Below are positions 12,899-20,978 of a DNA stretch of 29,489 nt, piece by piece. The notes below the pieces were generated by a model. It did not search any database. It had not been told where the DNA came from and worked only from the letters and a program-made list of their open reading frames with translations. The stretch spans positions 1-29,489 of IMG/VR virus record IMGVR_UViG_3300030012_001890; one strand, given 5' to 3'. Every line of letters begins with the position of its first letter. Position 1 is the stretch's first letter. The DNA is from a virus. The translations under genes were made by a program, and so were the position numbers.

Positions 12899-13244
12899 TG
12901 CAAAAGCAAAAGGCAGAAACTTCCAAAACAAAGTCCGAGAGATGGTAATGGAAAAGCTGGGGATTAATGAACACGATATTAAGACAGCAGTAATGGGAGA
13001 AAGTGGTATGGATATTATATTATCTAAGGCAGGGCGAGATACTTTTCCCTATGCAGTAGAGTGTAAAAAGGTAGAACGAATTAATATTTGGCAATGCTAC
13101 GAACAAGCGTGTGAAAATTCAGATGACTTAACGCCACTATTAGTTTTTTCAAAAAATCACTCAAAAGTAATGGTTTGCTTTGAATTTAAGGATTTGTTAG
13201 ATTTAATAAACAATAGCAATGGATTTAAGAGATTAACTAAATGA
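12885..13244 (+). CDS. PD-(D/E)XK nuclease, resolvase-like, 119 aa
   Basis: The product starts MKPSSAKAKGRNFQNKVREM. It continues VMGESGMDIILSKAG and YAVECKKVERINIW. The order E39, then GMD (D43), then ECK (E59 and K61) is the PD-(D/E)XK core, and K.R.f...V at the N-terminus is the usual first helix. Small phage enzymes of this shape cut Holliday junctions or act as RecB-like or VRR-NUC nucleases. Neighbours (initiator upstream, phosphoesterase downstream) fit DNA recombination. AAGAGGCAAG precedes the start and the stop overlaps the next ATG. Confidence 0.7.
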   Translation: MKPSSAKAKGRNFQNKVREMVMEKLGINEHDIKTAVMGESGMDIILSKAGRDTFPYAVECKKVERINIWQCYEQACENSDDLTPLLVFSKNHSKVMVCFEFKDLLDLINNSNGFKRLTK

Positions 13245-14473
13245 AACTTACAGAGGACGGACTATATTTTATATCTTGCCCTAATTGTGGCAGCAAAGAT
13301 ATGATTAAAAAAGGTAGTCAGAAAAATGCTGACGGATCTTTAAAGCAAAAATATTTCTGTAATCATTGCAAGTGCAAAACTGTTAATCCAATTAGAAATG
13401 ACATAGAGGTAGTAAGAGAAAATCTAAAACTTGCTAAACAAAAACAATCTGCACAAGACACCAATAGAATAGAAAGAAAGTCATTTAGAGAATATGCAAG
13501 ATATGAAAACGCAGTACATAACTTATTATTTGATATTCAAGCATTATTGCAAAATAAAAATTTTTCAGAATTTAAATTTAAAGAAGTTAAACAAGGCAAG
13601 AGTGTTGGCGTTCTGCAAATATCTGATACACATTTTAACGAACTTGTTTCCTTACCTCATAACAATTATGATTTCAAAGTTGCTAGTAGACGCTTAAAAC
13701 ATTATGTAAACAGAGCAAAAGAAATATTTAAAGTCTATAATATAGACAATGTATTAATCGCTATAACTGGCGATTTAATAAACTCTGACAGACGATTAGA
13801 CGAAATGCTTAATATGTCCACCAATAGAAGTAAAGCAGTATTTCTTGCAGTAGATTTATTACAACAAATTATATTTGATGTTGGACAAGATTATTCTGTA
13901 TCTGTTGCTTGTGTAACTGGAAATGAAAGTAGATTAAAACAAGATTGGGGTTGGTCAGACTTTATGGCGTCTGACAATTACGACTTTGTTATCTTTGAAA
14001 TATTAAGACACTACTTTAAAACAACAGATGTGCAGTTTGTTGTTGATGATCCTACGGAAGTAGTAGTCAATGTTGCAGGACAAAACTTATTATTATTACA
14101 CGGAAACGGTAGTTTTACTACGCAATATGAAAAGAGTGTCAATCAAATCAAAGGTAGATACGCAGGTAGAGGTGTACAGATAGATTATATTATATCTGGA
14201 CACATACACTCTGCCAGAGTAGGAGATATTGCAAGTAGAAGTAGTTCGTTGGTTGGAGCAAACGAATACAGCGAAAAAGGATTAAATCTATCAGGAAGAG
14301 CAAGTCAGAATATTTATATTTTCCACGAGAATAAAAATATAGACGCTATGAAAATAGATTTACAAAATGTAGGAGAGGAGTGTTATAGTATTGATGAGGA
14401 ATTAGAAAGTTATAATGCTAAATCTTCTACAAAATTAAAACCAAAGAAAACCATATTTGAGGTAACGATATGA
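13241..14473 (+). CDS. Zinc-ribbon metallophosphoesterase, 410 aa
   Basis: An N-terminal zinc ribbon (C13, C16, C40 and C43: CPNCGSKDM and YFCNHCK) resembles the InsA/IS1-type ribbon. It is joined to a calcineurin-like phosphoesterase with VLQISDTHF (D129, H131), ITGDL (D178), VTGNES (N228), LLLLHGNG (H287) and SGHIHS (H321, H323). The usual GNH is GNE here, so the histidine that stabilises the leaving group is missing. Other metal ligands are kept. Relatives include the SbcD/Mre11-like and phage DNA-repair phosphoesterases. The ribbon suggests the substrate is nucleic acid. Its start overlaps the nuclease stop and its end overlaps the next gene (ATGA). Confidence 0.8.
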   Translation: MKLTEDGLYFISCPNCGSKDMIKKGSQKNADGSLKQKYFCNHCKCKTVNPIRNDIEVVRENLKLAKQKQSAQDTNRIERKSFREYARYENAVHNLLFDIQALLQNKNFSEFKFKEVKQGKSVGVLQISDTHFNELVSLPHNNYDFKVASRRLKHYVNRAKEIFKVYNIDNVLIAITGDLINSDRRLDEMLNMSTNRSKAVFLAVDLLQQIIFDVGQDYSVSVACVTGNESRLKQDWGWSDFMASDNYDFVIFEILRHYFKTTDVQFVVDDPTEVVVNVAGQNLLLLHGNGSFTTQYEKSVNQIKGRYAGRGVQIDYIISGHIHSARVGDIASRSSSLVGANEYSEKGLNLSGRASQNIYIFHENKNIDAMKIDLQNVGEECYSIDEELESYNAKSSTKLKPKKTIFEVTI

Positions 14474-14670
14474 TGTTAAAGTTAAATCCAGAGGAAAAAC
14501 AAGTTTTAAAACATATCTTTGAAAGTCATTATGTGAGGAAGTTGCCACCTGCTATCAAAAATGTCGCATTAGACATAAAGAAAGCTATGGACAATCCTAA
14601 ACAAGTGACGGAACAAGAATATATTGGACTTAATCCAACTTGGAAACATTGCGAAAATTGTGACGATTAA
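14470..14670 (+). CDS. Small protein with C-terminal CxxC, 66 aa
   Basis: The product starts MMLKLNPEEKQVLKHIFESH and ends TWKHCENCDD, with one CxxC near the C-terminus. It is probably helical. No family was recognised. The start overlaps the phosphoesterase stop and GAGGTAACG precedes it. Confidence 0.55.
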   Translation: MMLKLNPEEKQVLKHIFESHYVRKLPPAIKNVALDIKKAMDNPKQVTEQEYIGLNPTWKHCENCDD

Positions 14671-14699
14671 TTAGTATGATTATAGCAAGATTACATCAA

Positions 14700-14714
14700 T
14701 GCGTTTATAACGCA
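14700..14714. promoter_or_regulatory. Perfect small inverted repeat TGCGTT-TAT-AACGCA
   Basis: This is a 6-bp stem with a 3-base centre in the 86-base gap between two small genes (14671-14756). It may be a transcription-factor site or an RNA hairpin near the start of the next gene. Confidence 0.3.
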
Positions 14715-14756
14715 ATAGTATCGCTTTGTCTTAAATGCAAAAACAAGGAAGGTAAA

Positions 14757-15050
14757 ATGTACTATAATACAACAAATGAAACAGGAAATTTGCTACAAAC
14801 AAATATGAAACAAGCAAACAATCAAGAACAATTAACATTAGCAGTATTTCAAACATATCCGAATGATAATCTAACTGCTTATGATGTATGGCAATTCTTA
14901 ATTGACAACGAATCAATTAATGAACAAACACCATTAACATCTATTCGTAGATCAATTACTGATTTAACCAATCGTAATAGAATAGTTAAAACAGACAAGA
15001 AAGTATTAGGAAATGCTGGAAGAAAAACATACACTTGGAGATTAAAATAA
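14757..15050 (+). CDS. Small winged-helix-like protein, 97 aa
   Basis: The ATG at 14757 has AAGGAAGG at good distance; an open frame 27 codons upstream has no ribosome-binding site. The product starts MYYNTTNETGNLLQTNMKQA. Later comes LTAYDVWQFLIDNESINEQT and SIRRSITDLTNRNRIVKT, then GRKTYTWRL. This pattern of helix, recognition helix and beta wing fits a winged-helix DNA-binding module, perhaps a regulator or a replication accessory. Its stop overlaps the next gene (TAATG). Confidence 0.6.
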   Translation: MYYNTTNETGNLLQTNMKQANNQEQLTLAVFQTYPNDNLTAYDVWQFLIDNESINEQTPLTSIRRSITDLTNRNRIVKTDKKVLGNAGRKTYTWRLK

Positions 15051-15280
15051 TGGCTTACGAACACAAAGAAAATAAAGGTTCTATTTTTAAGAACGAAAAA
15101 AAAGAAAAAGATACACACCCTGATTATACTGGACAAATCAATGTAGCAGGAACATTGTATAATATATCTGCTTGGATTAATGAAAGTAAAGGTGGAAAGA
15201 AATACTTTGGATTATCTGTATCTATTCCTAAACCAAAAGATGATAAAAAACCATTAAGTCAAGACGACTTACCATTTTAA
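15050..15280 (+). CDS. Mini single-strand-DNA-binding-like protein with acidic tip, 76 aa
   Basis: The start at 15050 overlaps the preceding stop. Residues about 25-57 (DYTGQINVAGTLYNISAWIN then KKYFGLSVS) read as a five-strand beta barrel. They resemble the DUF736-like family of short proteins with 'y.G.i...g..y.lsaW..e...gk.y..l'. The last residues are SQDDLPF, closely matching the acidic DDIPF tip by which bacterial SSB recruits replication proteins. It is less than half the length of typical SSB. I infer ssDNA binding and partner recruitment. It is followed at once by a structured RNA. Confidence 0.65.
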   Translation: MAYEHKENKGSIFKNEKKEKDTHPDYTGQINVAGTLYNISAWINESKGGKKYFGLSVSIPKPKDDKKPLSQDDLPF

Positions 15281-15429
15281 CAAATTAGGGCAACATTTTT
15301 AAACAACAATAAATTATGGCATTTGAAGGAGTGTCGCAGGTAATCAATCCTGTTCACCTTTTTGTTAATGCTCTAAAATAGATTATTGTTTGTAAATACG
15401 GTTGGCTACTGGTTGCCCTATAAAATTTG
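15281..15429 (+). ncRNA. Candidate structured RNA, 149 nt, long nested hairpin
   Basis: Stems nest from outside in. P1a is CAAAT (15281-15285) with ATTTG (15425-15429). P1b is TAGGGCAAC (15286-15294) with GTTGCCCTA (15412-15420), 9 perfect pairs. P2 is AACAATAA (15305-15312) with TTATTGTT (15383-15390). P3 is TTATGGCATT (15314-15323) with AATGCTCTAA (15367-15376), 9 of 10 including a wobble. P4 is AAGG-GTG (15326-15333) with CACCTTT (15355-15361). P5 is CAGG (15337-15340) with CCTG (15349-15352) around an 8-base loop. The outer stem ends next to GAGGAG of the methylase gene. It fits no RNA family I recognise. A cis-regulator or independent small RNA are both possible. Confidence 0.65.
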
Positions 15430-15439
15430 AGGAGAAACA

Positions 15440-15934
15440 ATGATTAACGAAGGAATGTTTACATCAAACAAAGATGATTGGCAAACTCCAAAATGGTTAT
15501 TTGACAAATTAAATAAACATTTCAAATTTAATTTAGATGTATGTGCTAATGATCAAAATGCTTTATGTGATAAGTATTATACAAGTTATGATAGTTGCTT
15601 AGATAAAGATTGGGAAATGTGCAACTTTATGAACCCACCTTACGGTAGGGAAATTTCTAACTTTGTAAAAAAAGCACATGATCAATGGTTAGAAAATGAT
15701 TGCACTACCGTTGCATTGTTACCTGCGAGAACTGATACTAAATGGTTTCACAATTATATTTATGAACCTGCTACTATTATATTTATAAAAGGACGATTAA
15801 AATTTGAAGGTGGAGAAAAATTAGCACCTGCACCTTTTCCAAGTATGATAGTTATATGGTGGGGAATGGAAAAAATTAACGATCAAGACTTTTTAAGTGA
15901 TGAAAAGCTAAAAAAACTTATAAATTCAAAATAA
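15440..15934 (+). CDS. Phage N6-adenine DNA methyltransferase (Dam family)
   Basis: The 164-residue product matches the phage Dam/DNA N-6-adenine methyltransferase family: DDWQTPKWLFDKLNKHFKFN near the N-terminus, LDVCAND, then NFMNPPYGR with the catalytic NPPY at residues 65-68, ALLPARTDTKWF and FIKGRLKF downstream. It transfers a methyl group from S-adenosylmethionine to adenine in DNA. In phages this usually protects the genome from host restriction or adjusts packaging and regulation. No partner restriction enzyme is visible. GAGGAG lies 6 bases before the ATG, right against the base of the RNA hairpin at 15281-15429. It ends the rightward operon and is convergent with the tail operon. 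Confidence 0.88.
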   Translation: MINEGMFTSNKDDWQTPKWLFDKLNKHFKFNLDVCANDQNALCDKYYTSYDSCLDKDWEMCNFMNPPYGREISNFVKKAHDQWLENDCTTVALLPARTDTKWFHNYIYEPATIIFIKGRLKFEGGEKLAPAPFPSMIVIWWGMEKINDQDFLSDEKLKKLINSK

Positions 15935-15970
15935 CGCATTATTTACGGTGTTCATACCACTTTGTTCTAT

Positions 15971-16002
15971 CTCGCTTATGATATGCTATCAAGAGTGTTT
16001 TT
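15971..16002 (+). terminator. Possible terminator between convergent operons
   Basis: CTC (15971-15973) and TGATA (15979-15983) pair with TATCA (15987-15991) and GAG (15993-15995), followed by TGTTTTT. It lies in the 104-base gap between the methylase stop and the tail gene stop. The stem is short and imperfect. A weak A+T hairpin AAGAAA/TTTCTT at 16027-16040 overlaps the end of the minus-strand gene. Confidence 0.35.
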
Positions 16003-16038
16003 ATGGCTTTGTAGGGGTATTTTAAGAAGAAAAATTTC

Positions 16039-16650
16039 TTATAATTGTTGTTCCAAGTTGATCGCAACTCTGAAAACATTGTAAGCCGTTTCTGATACTT
16101 CTAATTTGTTATTTGTAAGGCGAACTGTATAAAAAGTATCGCCATCTTCACTATATTGGAAAGTATTTTTCATACCTTTTGTATAATTATGCAAAGCCAC
16201 TAATCTATTTTTGTTTTCTTCGCTTATATTTTCATACACCAACTTTCTTTGTATTCTTGATGATTCGTGATTTGCAAAAGTAAAAGTTTTACCACCAATT
16301 GATTTTTTGGCAACTATGCCATCATAAGTTTGAGATACATCAGTTCCTATGTTTGGATTTTGTGTTGGCGTATAAGTAGGACTATCATCTTTAAAAACAT
16401 TAGCATTATTACTATGCGTTGCAGCAGTTGTTCCATTGACACCTCTAACAACTGTTAATGTGTTAGATGAAATATTAGTAATAGTCATTTCTTCACTACC
16501 GACTTTTATATTTTGATTAACTTCAAAGTCTGTTCCGTCATCAACACTAATAGATGTTGCAGATGTAGATGATATAGCAGCAGCAAGATCAGAAGTGCTA
16601 TCTGTATCTGGTGTTGTATCTACTCTGAATCTAACTCGTGCTAATGCCAT
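16039..16650 (-). CDS. Distal tail / minor tail protein with inserted beta domain, 203 aa
   Basis: The product starts MALARVRFRVDTTPDTDSTS. Residues about 28-88 hold ISVDDGTDFEVNQNIKVGSE, then EEMTITNISSNTLTVVRGVN and GTTAATHS, an inserted beta module common in phage tail proteins that reads as a small decoration fold. The ends resemble a tail protein ('GGKTFTFANHESSRIQRKLV', then EVSETAYNVFRVAINLEQQL). This is the last gene of the virion operon, after the tail-tip gene, so I place it at the tail end or fibre base. It has AAAGAGGTAAAT before the start. Confidence 0.55.
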   Translation of the reverse strand: MALARVRFRVDTTPDTDSTSDLAAAISSTSATSISVDDGTDFEVNQNIKVGSEEMTITNISSNTLTVVRGVNGTTAATHSNNANVFKDDSPTYTPTQNPNIGTDVSQTYDGIVAKKSIGGKTFTFANHESSRIQRKLVYENISEENKNRLVALHNYTKGMKNTFQYSEDGDTFYTVRLTNNKLEVSETAYNVFRVAINLEQQL

Positions 16651-16668
16651 AATTTAATTTACCTCTTT

Positions 16669-18909
16669 TTATATTTCTCTCAAAGACACTTTTAGACTAC
16701 CTGGACTTCTTGTTATAGAAGTTGTGATAAATTTCTTTCCATTAAACGATTCTCCAAAGGGAGCAACTAATTGATTGTTGTGATTAAATTCACAAATATC
16801 TCCTACTTCCATTAAATAGAAAAAAGTTGAGTCGGTATTAGGATTTGCGTTTTTATTTGGAGAGCTATCTCCTGGATTTATTATTTCTGTTTCTACCAAT
16901 ATTTTTGGATTACCTTCTATTGCATTATAATAATTAGCATAACCATCATTTTTATTTCCAGAACCCATATTTAAGTTTGATGCACCAATAGAATCATTCA
17001 ATATTTCTAATTCTTCTGTTGCTATATTTTCTTCACTTTGCACATTGTATTTACCTCTAGGATCGTTTGTTGTATCCGTAAATGTTTTTTCAAACAACAA
17101 TTCATCATTAATAGGATTTCTTTGATATTTTAAAACTCTTTTTGTAATAAGTGAATCAAAGTCAGTTAAAGATATTTTAGTTCCTTTTATATCATCTTTG
17201 CTAATAGTATGATTTACTGATGGACTATCTACTAAAAATATATATTGTGGACTTCCATCATTAGCTTTGAATCTAAATATAAACCCACCCTCTTTTTGTG
17301 TTTGCTCTAACACTTTTAGTAATTCTTTTTGTTTGTGTAAATAATAAAATACTGTCCAATTAGCTCTTGCTGTATTTAATGCAGAGTAGTTTTCAGGAGT
17401 ATCAGTTATACCTGCAAACCTACGAATTAAATCTCTGTGCATTTGTGCAACATTTGTTACTGCATTTCCAGCATTGAAAGATTGGTCTAATCCATCTGCT
17501 CCTGTATATAATTTTTTAATTGCAGTTACTGCACTTGAATTTGCAAGATTATCTGTATCTGTAATTTTTGTAGTTATTTCTAAAAAGAAATCAAAAGCAT
17601 CAATAGTTACGCTACCAGCACTATCATTATTATCTTCTACATTGTGAGTTATTAAAAATTCTATTTCTACATCATCAGGTATTTGTCCATTTGCATTAGA
17701 AAATGTTCCTGTGCTTAATAAATCTATTGCAGAAGAGTAAGCAGCAGTCCTATTACCAGTTTCGTTGTCAATAGCTACAGTATTACTAGAGCCAGTATAT
17801 GTTGGTTTTACTCGTAAAGTAGAAACAATAGCACCACCACTATTTTCAGAATGATTAGAAACTCCCCATTTTACATACAATTTACATTCTTGTATTTCGT
17901 GTTCTTCTTTTGATATATCACTAATTTTAAATTTTAAACTATCTGAACCATCTCCTTGTGGTGCAGTAAAACTCCAAGTAGAAGAAGTTGATGCGTCATT
18001 GTCAGAAAAGTTTCCAGTATTAGATGGAACACCTGCACTAGGAGAAGTTATAGTAATGTTTTGTATAGGACGAATTAAATATGCTCTTTCTAAATCTAAA
18101 TCTGTAAACAATACATTTCTGTTTGTATCGTTTGTTGCACCTTCATAATCATCAAAAGAATTATCTTGTGCATCATCTAATGGAACAAATACTGGAAATC
18201 CGTCAGAACTAAATAAATCTTTTATTGGATAGTGTAATCTACCATCTGTTACTGCTTTGTGTGCTAAACAATTATATTGTCCATTATTTAAACTATCTAC
18301 CATAACTGGAAATACTTTTGCTGGACTATATTGCATAAATTTTGTATCGCTTGTATGTGTTCCAACAGAAGATGTTTGTGGTGTTCCAGATCCATAAAGT
18401 ATAGGAAAAAAGTTACCAGAATTACTTGAAAACTCTGGTATTTTTAAAAAATCTATTGGGGTTCGTGCAGATATTTCTATGTTTACTGTATCTTGATTTT
18501 GAATACTTACTGACTTCAGTCTACCTGTATAAATTGTATTCTCAAATCCACCTACTCTTGATTTAACAACGACATCTCTATTTATATATCTTCTTGTGCC
18601 ACCATAAATTTCTGCTGCTAATGTTGCGTTACTGTGATTGTCTAATGTTCCATTAACACAACTAATAGATATGTTACCATTTTTAGAAGTAGATGCAACC
18701 AAGTCAATACTTTCTCGTATTGTAGGTGTGCTTGTTATGAATGAATGGTATTTAGTATTACCACTACCAACTTGGGCAGTAGCTAATCTTATATATTCTG
18801 TTGCAGCAGAACCAGAGCTATAAGTATTGTTTCGTAATTCAAAAATCCATTCTTCTTTGATACTTGCACCTAAAGCACCATTGTAATCATTATTACCTGA
18901 TAAAGCCAT
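16669..18909 (-). CDS. Tail tip / hub protein, 746 aa
   Basis: This is the second largest gene of the virion operon. The N-terminal 170 residues (MALSGNNDYNGALGASIKEE; SIQNQDTVNIEISARTPIDF) resemble the beta-rich start of tail-hub proteins of siphophages. The middle, about residues 270-450, is rich in Ser, Asn, Asp and Thr and beta-strands, and could be a carbohydrate-binding or decoration region. The C-terminal part (LLKVLEQTQKEGGFIFRFKA, and ITTSITRSPGSLKVSLREI) looks like a hub. It directly follows the tape measure (TAATG overlap), as tip genes usually do. No peptidase or lysozyme motif was seen. Confidence 0.6.
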   Translation of the reverse strand: MALSGNNDYNGALGASIKEEWIFELRNNTYSSGSAATEYIRLATAQVGSGNTKYHSFITSTPTIRESIDLVASTSKNGNISISCVNGTLDNHSNATLAAEIYGGTRRYINRDVVVKSRVGGFENTIYTGRLKSVSIQNQDTVNIEISARTPIDFLKIPEFSSNSGNFFPILYGSGTPQTSSVGTHTSDTKFMQYSPAKVFPVMVDSLNNGQYNCLAHKAVTDGRLHYPIKDLFSSDGFPVFVPLDDAQDNSFDDYEGATNDTNRNVLFTDLDLERAYLIRPIQNITITSPSAGVPSNTGNFSDNDASTSSTWSFTAPQGDGSDSLKFKISDISKEEHEIQECKLYVKWGVSNHSENSGGAIVSTLRVKPTYTGSSNTVAIDNETGNRTAAYSSAIDLLSTGTFSNANGQIPDDVEIEFLITHNVEDNNDSAGSVTIDAFDFFLEITTKITDTDNLANSSAVTAIKKLYTGADGLDQSFNAGNAVTNVAQMHRDLIRRFAGITDTPENYSALNTARANWTVFYYLHKQKELLKVLEQTQKEGGFIFRFKANDGSPQYIFLVDSPSVNHTISKDDIKGTKISLTDFDSLITKRVLKYQRNPINDELLFEKTFTDTTNDPRGKYNVQSEENIATEELEILNDSIGASNLNMGSGNKNDGYANYYNAIEGNPKILVETEIINPGDSSPNKNANPNTDSTFFYLMEVGDICEFNHNNQLVAPFGESFNGKKFITTSITRSPGSLKVSLREI

Positions 18910-20978
18910 TACGCAAGATTTCTTTTAATTGAGTTTTCTATCTCTGGTAATAAATTATCTCTTACAAATTCTTGTGTGCCAATAACATTACCCATAATGT
19001 TTACATTGATAGAGCCACTACCACCTGCGTCACCAAAGTCTGGACTTGATAATGGAGTAATATCTACTCGTTCTCTACCACCTGGATTATCTCCAACCAT
19101 AATCATTTGTTTACCACCAGTTACAAATGAACCACCACGAGCAAATGCTGGTGCTTGTTGTTTGGATATAGTTGCTATTTGTGCAGCAGATAATGCCAAC
19201 ATACCTCCAGTTATTGCTTTAGCTCTTAAGGGTGCAGATTTGTCAAATAAACTTGCAGCTAAACCTGATTGTATTAACTTATTAATTGCTTCGGTAGTAT
19301 CTATAATAACTCTGGATATTGACATAGCTTTTTGCAATTCAAATATTCTTTTTTGGTCTTTTGCAAATTTAGCTCGTACATCATCTTCCATAGTTTGTCT
19401 TTTTTCCATAGAAGCATTTCTAAATTTATCGGTTTTTCTTAATGCTTTTAATTCATTATCTACTCTTTGGTCAAGATTAGCTTTTTGTAAAGATATAATT
19501 TCGTTGAAAGAGTTCATAAATCCACCAACTAATTGGTCTTGAAATAATTGCTCAAACTCTAAAAATGATTCAAAAGCTCGTTCTAATTTAGATTTTTCTA
19601 TTGATTCTACTTGTTCAACTAAATCATCAGTAAATACTTGCAGTCCTTTAGCTATATCTTCATTACTTGGTAATAAACCTCTTGGCTGTAAGTCTATTGG
19701 TGCAAAAGCATCAATCATATCTAAACCTGCAAAAGCTGAAAACGGATCTTGTCCAAAAGCTTCACCTGCTTCAGCAACAGTTAATTCTGATATATTATCA
19801 AGCTCTTCTTTTAAGTTTTGTACTTGTTTTCTTGATTGTCTAACATTTCTACTAGCTAAAAATTTGATACCCATAGTAAATCTATTAAAACCTGTTCCTT
19901 GAAATATATTAAATACAGATTTAGCTTTTTCAAAATCTGATAAAGAAGTTTCTAGTTCTTCAAAAACCATACTTGCTTCTCTTCCTGGTTTTACAACCTT
20001 TTTTAAAGATTCTACACTTTTTTCTATAGGTTCTGATACATCATCATCTCTTGATATAGTAGGCATACCTAAAGATTTTCTTATCTCATCAATTTTTTCT
20101 ATATCTGTTTTATTAATTTCATTGAGTGCTTCTGCCATTTTACCAAACAACCCTGTCATAGCTTCAACACCAGTTCTAAATGCACCACCAGTAGCAACAT
20201 CTCCAACTGCTGCAGAAAGTCTTGAGAACGAGTCAGCTAAATTAGAGAATAAACCTGACATTGTTTTGGATAGTTTGTCAGTAGCACCTGCTACACCAAC
20301 AGAAGGATCAGTAATAGTTTTTTCTAATGCTCTTCTAAATTCAGGTAATGTAATCTTAGATAAATCTTTTATTCCTTGACTATCTCTTACTAATTGTAAA
20401 ATACCTCTCTCTCTTAGAATATCTGCTGCACCTGCACCACCTGCAAAAGCTCTACCTAAAGCAGAAGCAGCTTCTGCTGCTGTTGTTCCCATAAACGCTG
20501 CTAAGTCTGCAACTGGTTTTATTAAATTTTCTGCGTCTGCACCAAATGCTTTTAATGCTGCACCTGCTTCTACTACATCTTCTAATTCAAATGGAGTAGT
20601 TGCTGCAATTTTATTAAATGTGTTAAATGCTTCTGTTCCTCTTTCTACAGAACCAAACATAGCATTCAATCGTACTTTTACTTTTTCAAATTGTGCAGAT
20701 TTTTGTATAAACTTACCAACGCTACCAGTAACCAAAGTAAAAGCAAAAGACATAAGCAATAGCTTACTACGAATAGTAGCAAAGGTATTAGAAAGTAATC
20801 TTCCCTCGTTAGTAATTTGGAAAAAACCTTTTCTGGTTTTTTTAGTTTCTTTATTTAATTTTTTATTTGCTTTTTCTAATTTTTCTGAAGCAATAGCTGC
20901 AGTTTTAAATGCTCTTGCTAACTCTTTATCTCCAGTTGCCTGGAACTTAATTTGTACTTTTAGGTTTGTATCTGCCAT
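18909..20978 (-). CDS. Tape measure protein, 689 aa
   Basis: The product starts MADTNLKVQIKFQATGDKEL, a typical tape-measure opening, then a charged helical region (KANKKLNKETKKTRKG). Residues about 70-90 are hydrophobic (LLLMSFAFTLVTGSVGKFIQ), and a TP901-like core follows with FNKIAATTPFELEDVVEAGA and AFGADAENLIKPVADLAAFM and AAEAASALGRAFAGGAGA. The C-terminal half is helical and ends near a Gly/Ser-rich piece. The protein sets tail length and is ejected with the DNA. The length suggests a relatively short siphovirus tail. It starts where the frameshifted tail chaperone stops, the usual order. Confidence 0.88.
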   Translation of the reverse strand: MADTNLKVQIKFQATGDKELARAFKTAAIASEKLEKANKKLNKETKKTRKGFFQITNEGRLLSNTFATIRSKLLLMSFAFTLVTGSVGKFIQKSAQFEKVKVRLNAMFGSVERGTEAFNTFNKIAATTPFELEDVVEAGAALKAFGADAENLIKPVADLAAFMGTTAAEAASALGRAFAGGAGAADILRERGILQLVRDSQGIKDLSKITLPEFRRALEKTITDPSVGVAGATDKLSKTMSGLFSNLADSFSRLSAAVGDVATGGAFRTGVEAMTGLFGKMAEALNEINKTDIEKIDEIRKSLGMPTISRDDDVSEPIEKSVESLKKVVKPGREASMVFEELETSLSDFEKAKSVFNIFQGTGFNRFTMGIKFLASRNVRQSRKQVQNLKEELDNISELTVAEAGEAFGQDPFSAFAGLDMIDAFAPIDLQPRGLLPSNEDIAKGLQVFTDDLVEQVESIEKSKLERAFESFLEFEQLFQDQLVGGFMNSFNEIISLQKANLDQRVDNELKALRKTDKFRNASMEKRQTMEDDVRAKFAKDQKRIFELQKAMSISRVIIDTTEAINKLIQSGLAASLFDKSAPLRAKAITGGMLALSAAQIATISKQQAPAFARGGSFVTGGKQMIMVGDNPGGRERVDITPLSSPDFGDAGGSGSINVNIMGNVIGTQEFVRDNLLPEIENSIKRNLA

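Noticed and set aside
15316-15381. Tiny ORF (21 codons, starts MAFEGVSQ) within the 15281-15429 hairpin
   Set aside because: No ribosome-binding site and the sequence is better explained by base-pairing on both sides.
15932-15943. TAACGCATTATT, also present in the outer stem at 9195-9206
   Set aside because: Shared 12-mers are expected by chance in a 29-kb A+T-rich sequence; no second arm was found near 15932.
18976-19542. Long plus-strand open frame of 188 codons opposite the tape measure gene
   Set aside because: It is antisense to a well-supported gene, lacks a ribosome-binding site and has an unnatural Ser/Leu/Ile/Pro-rich composition.
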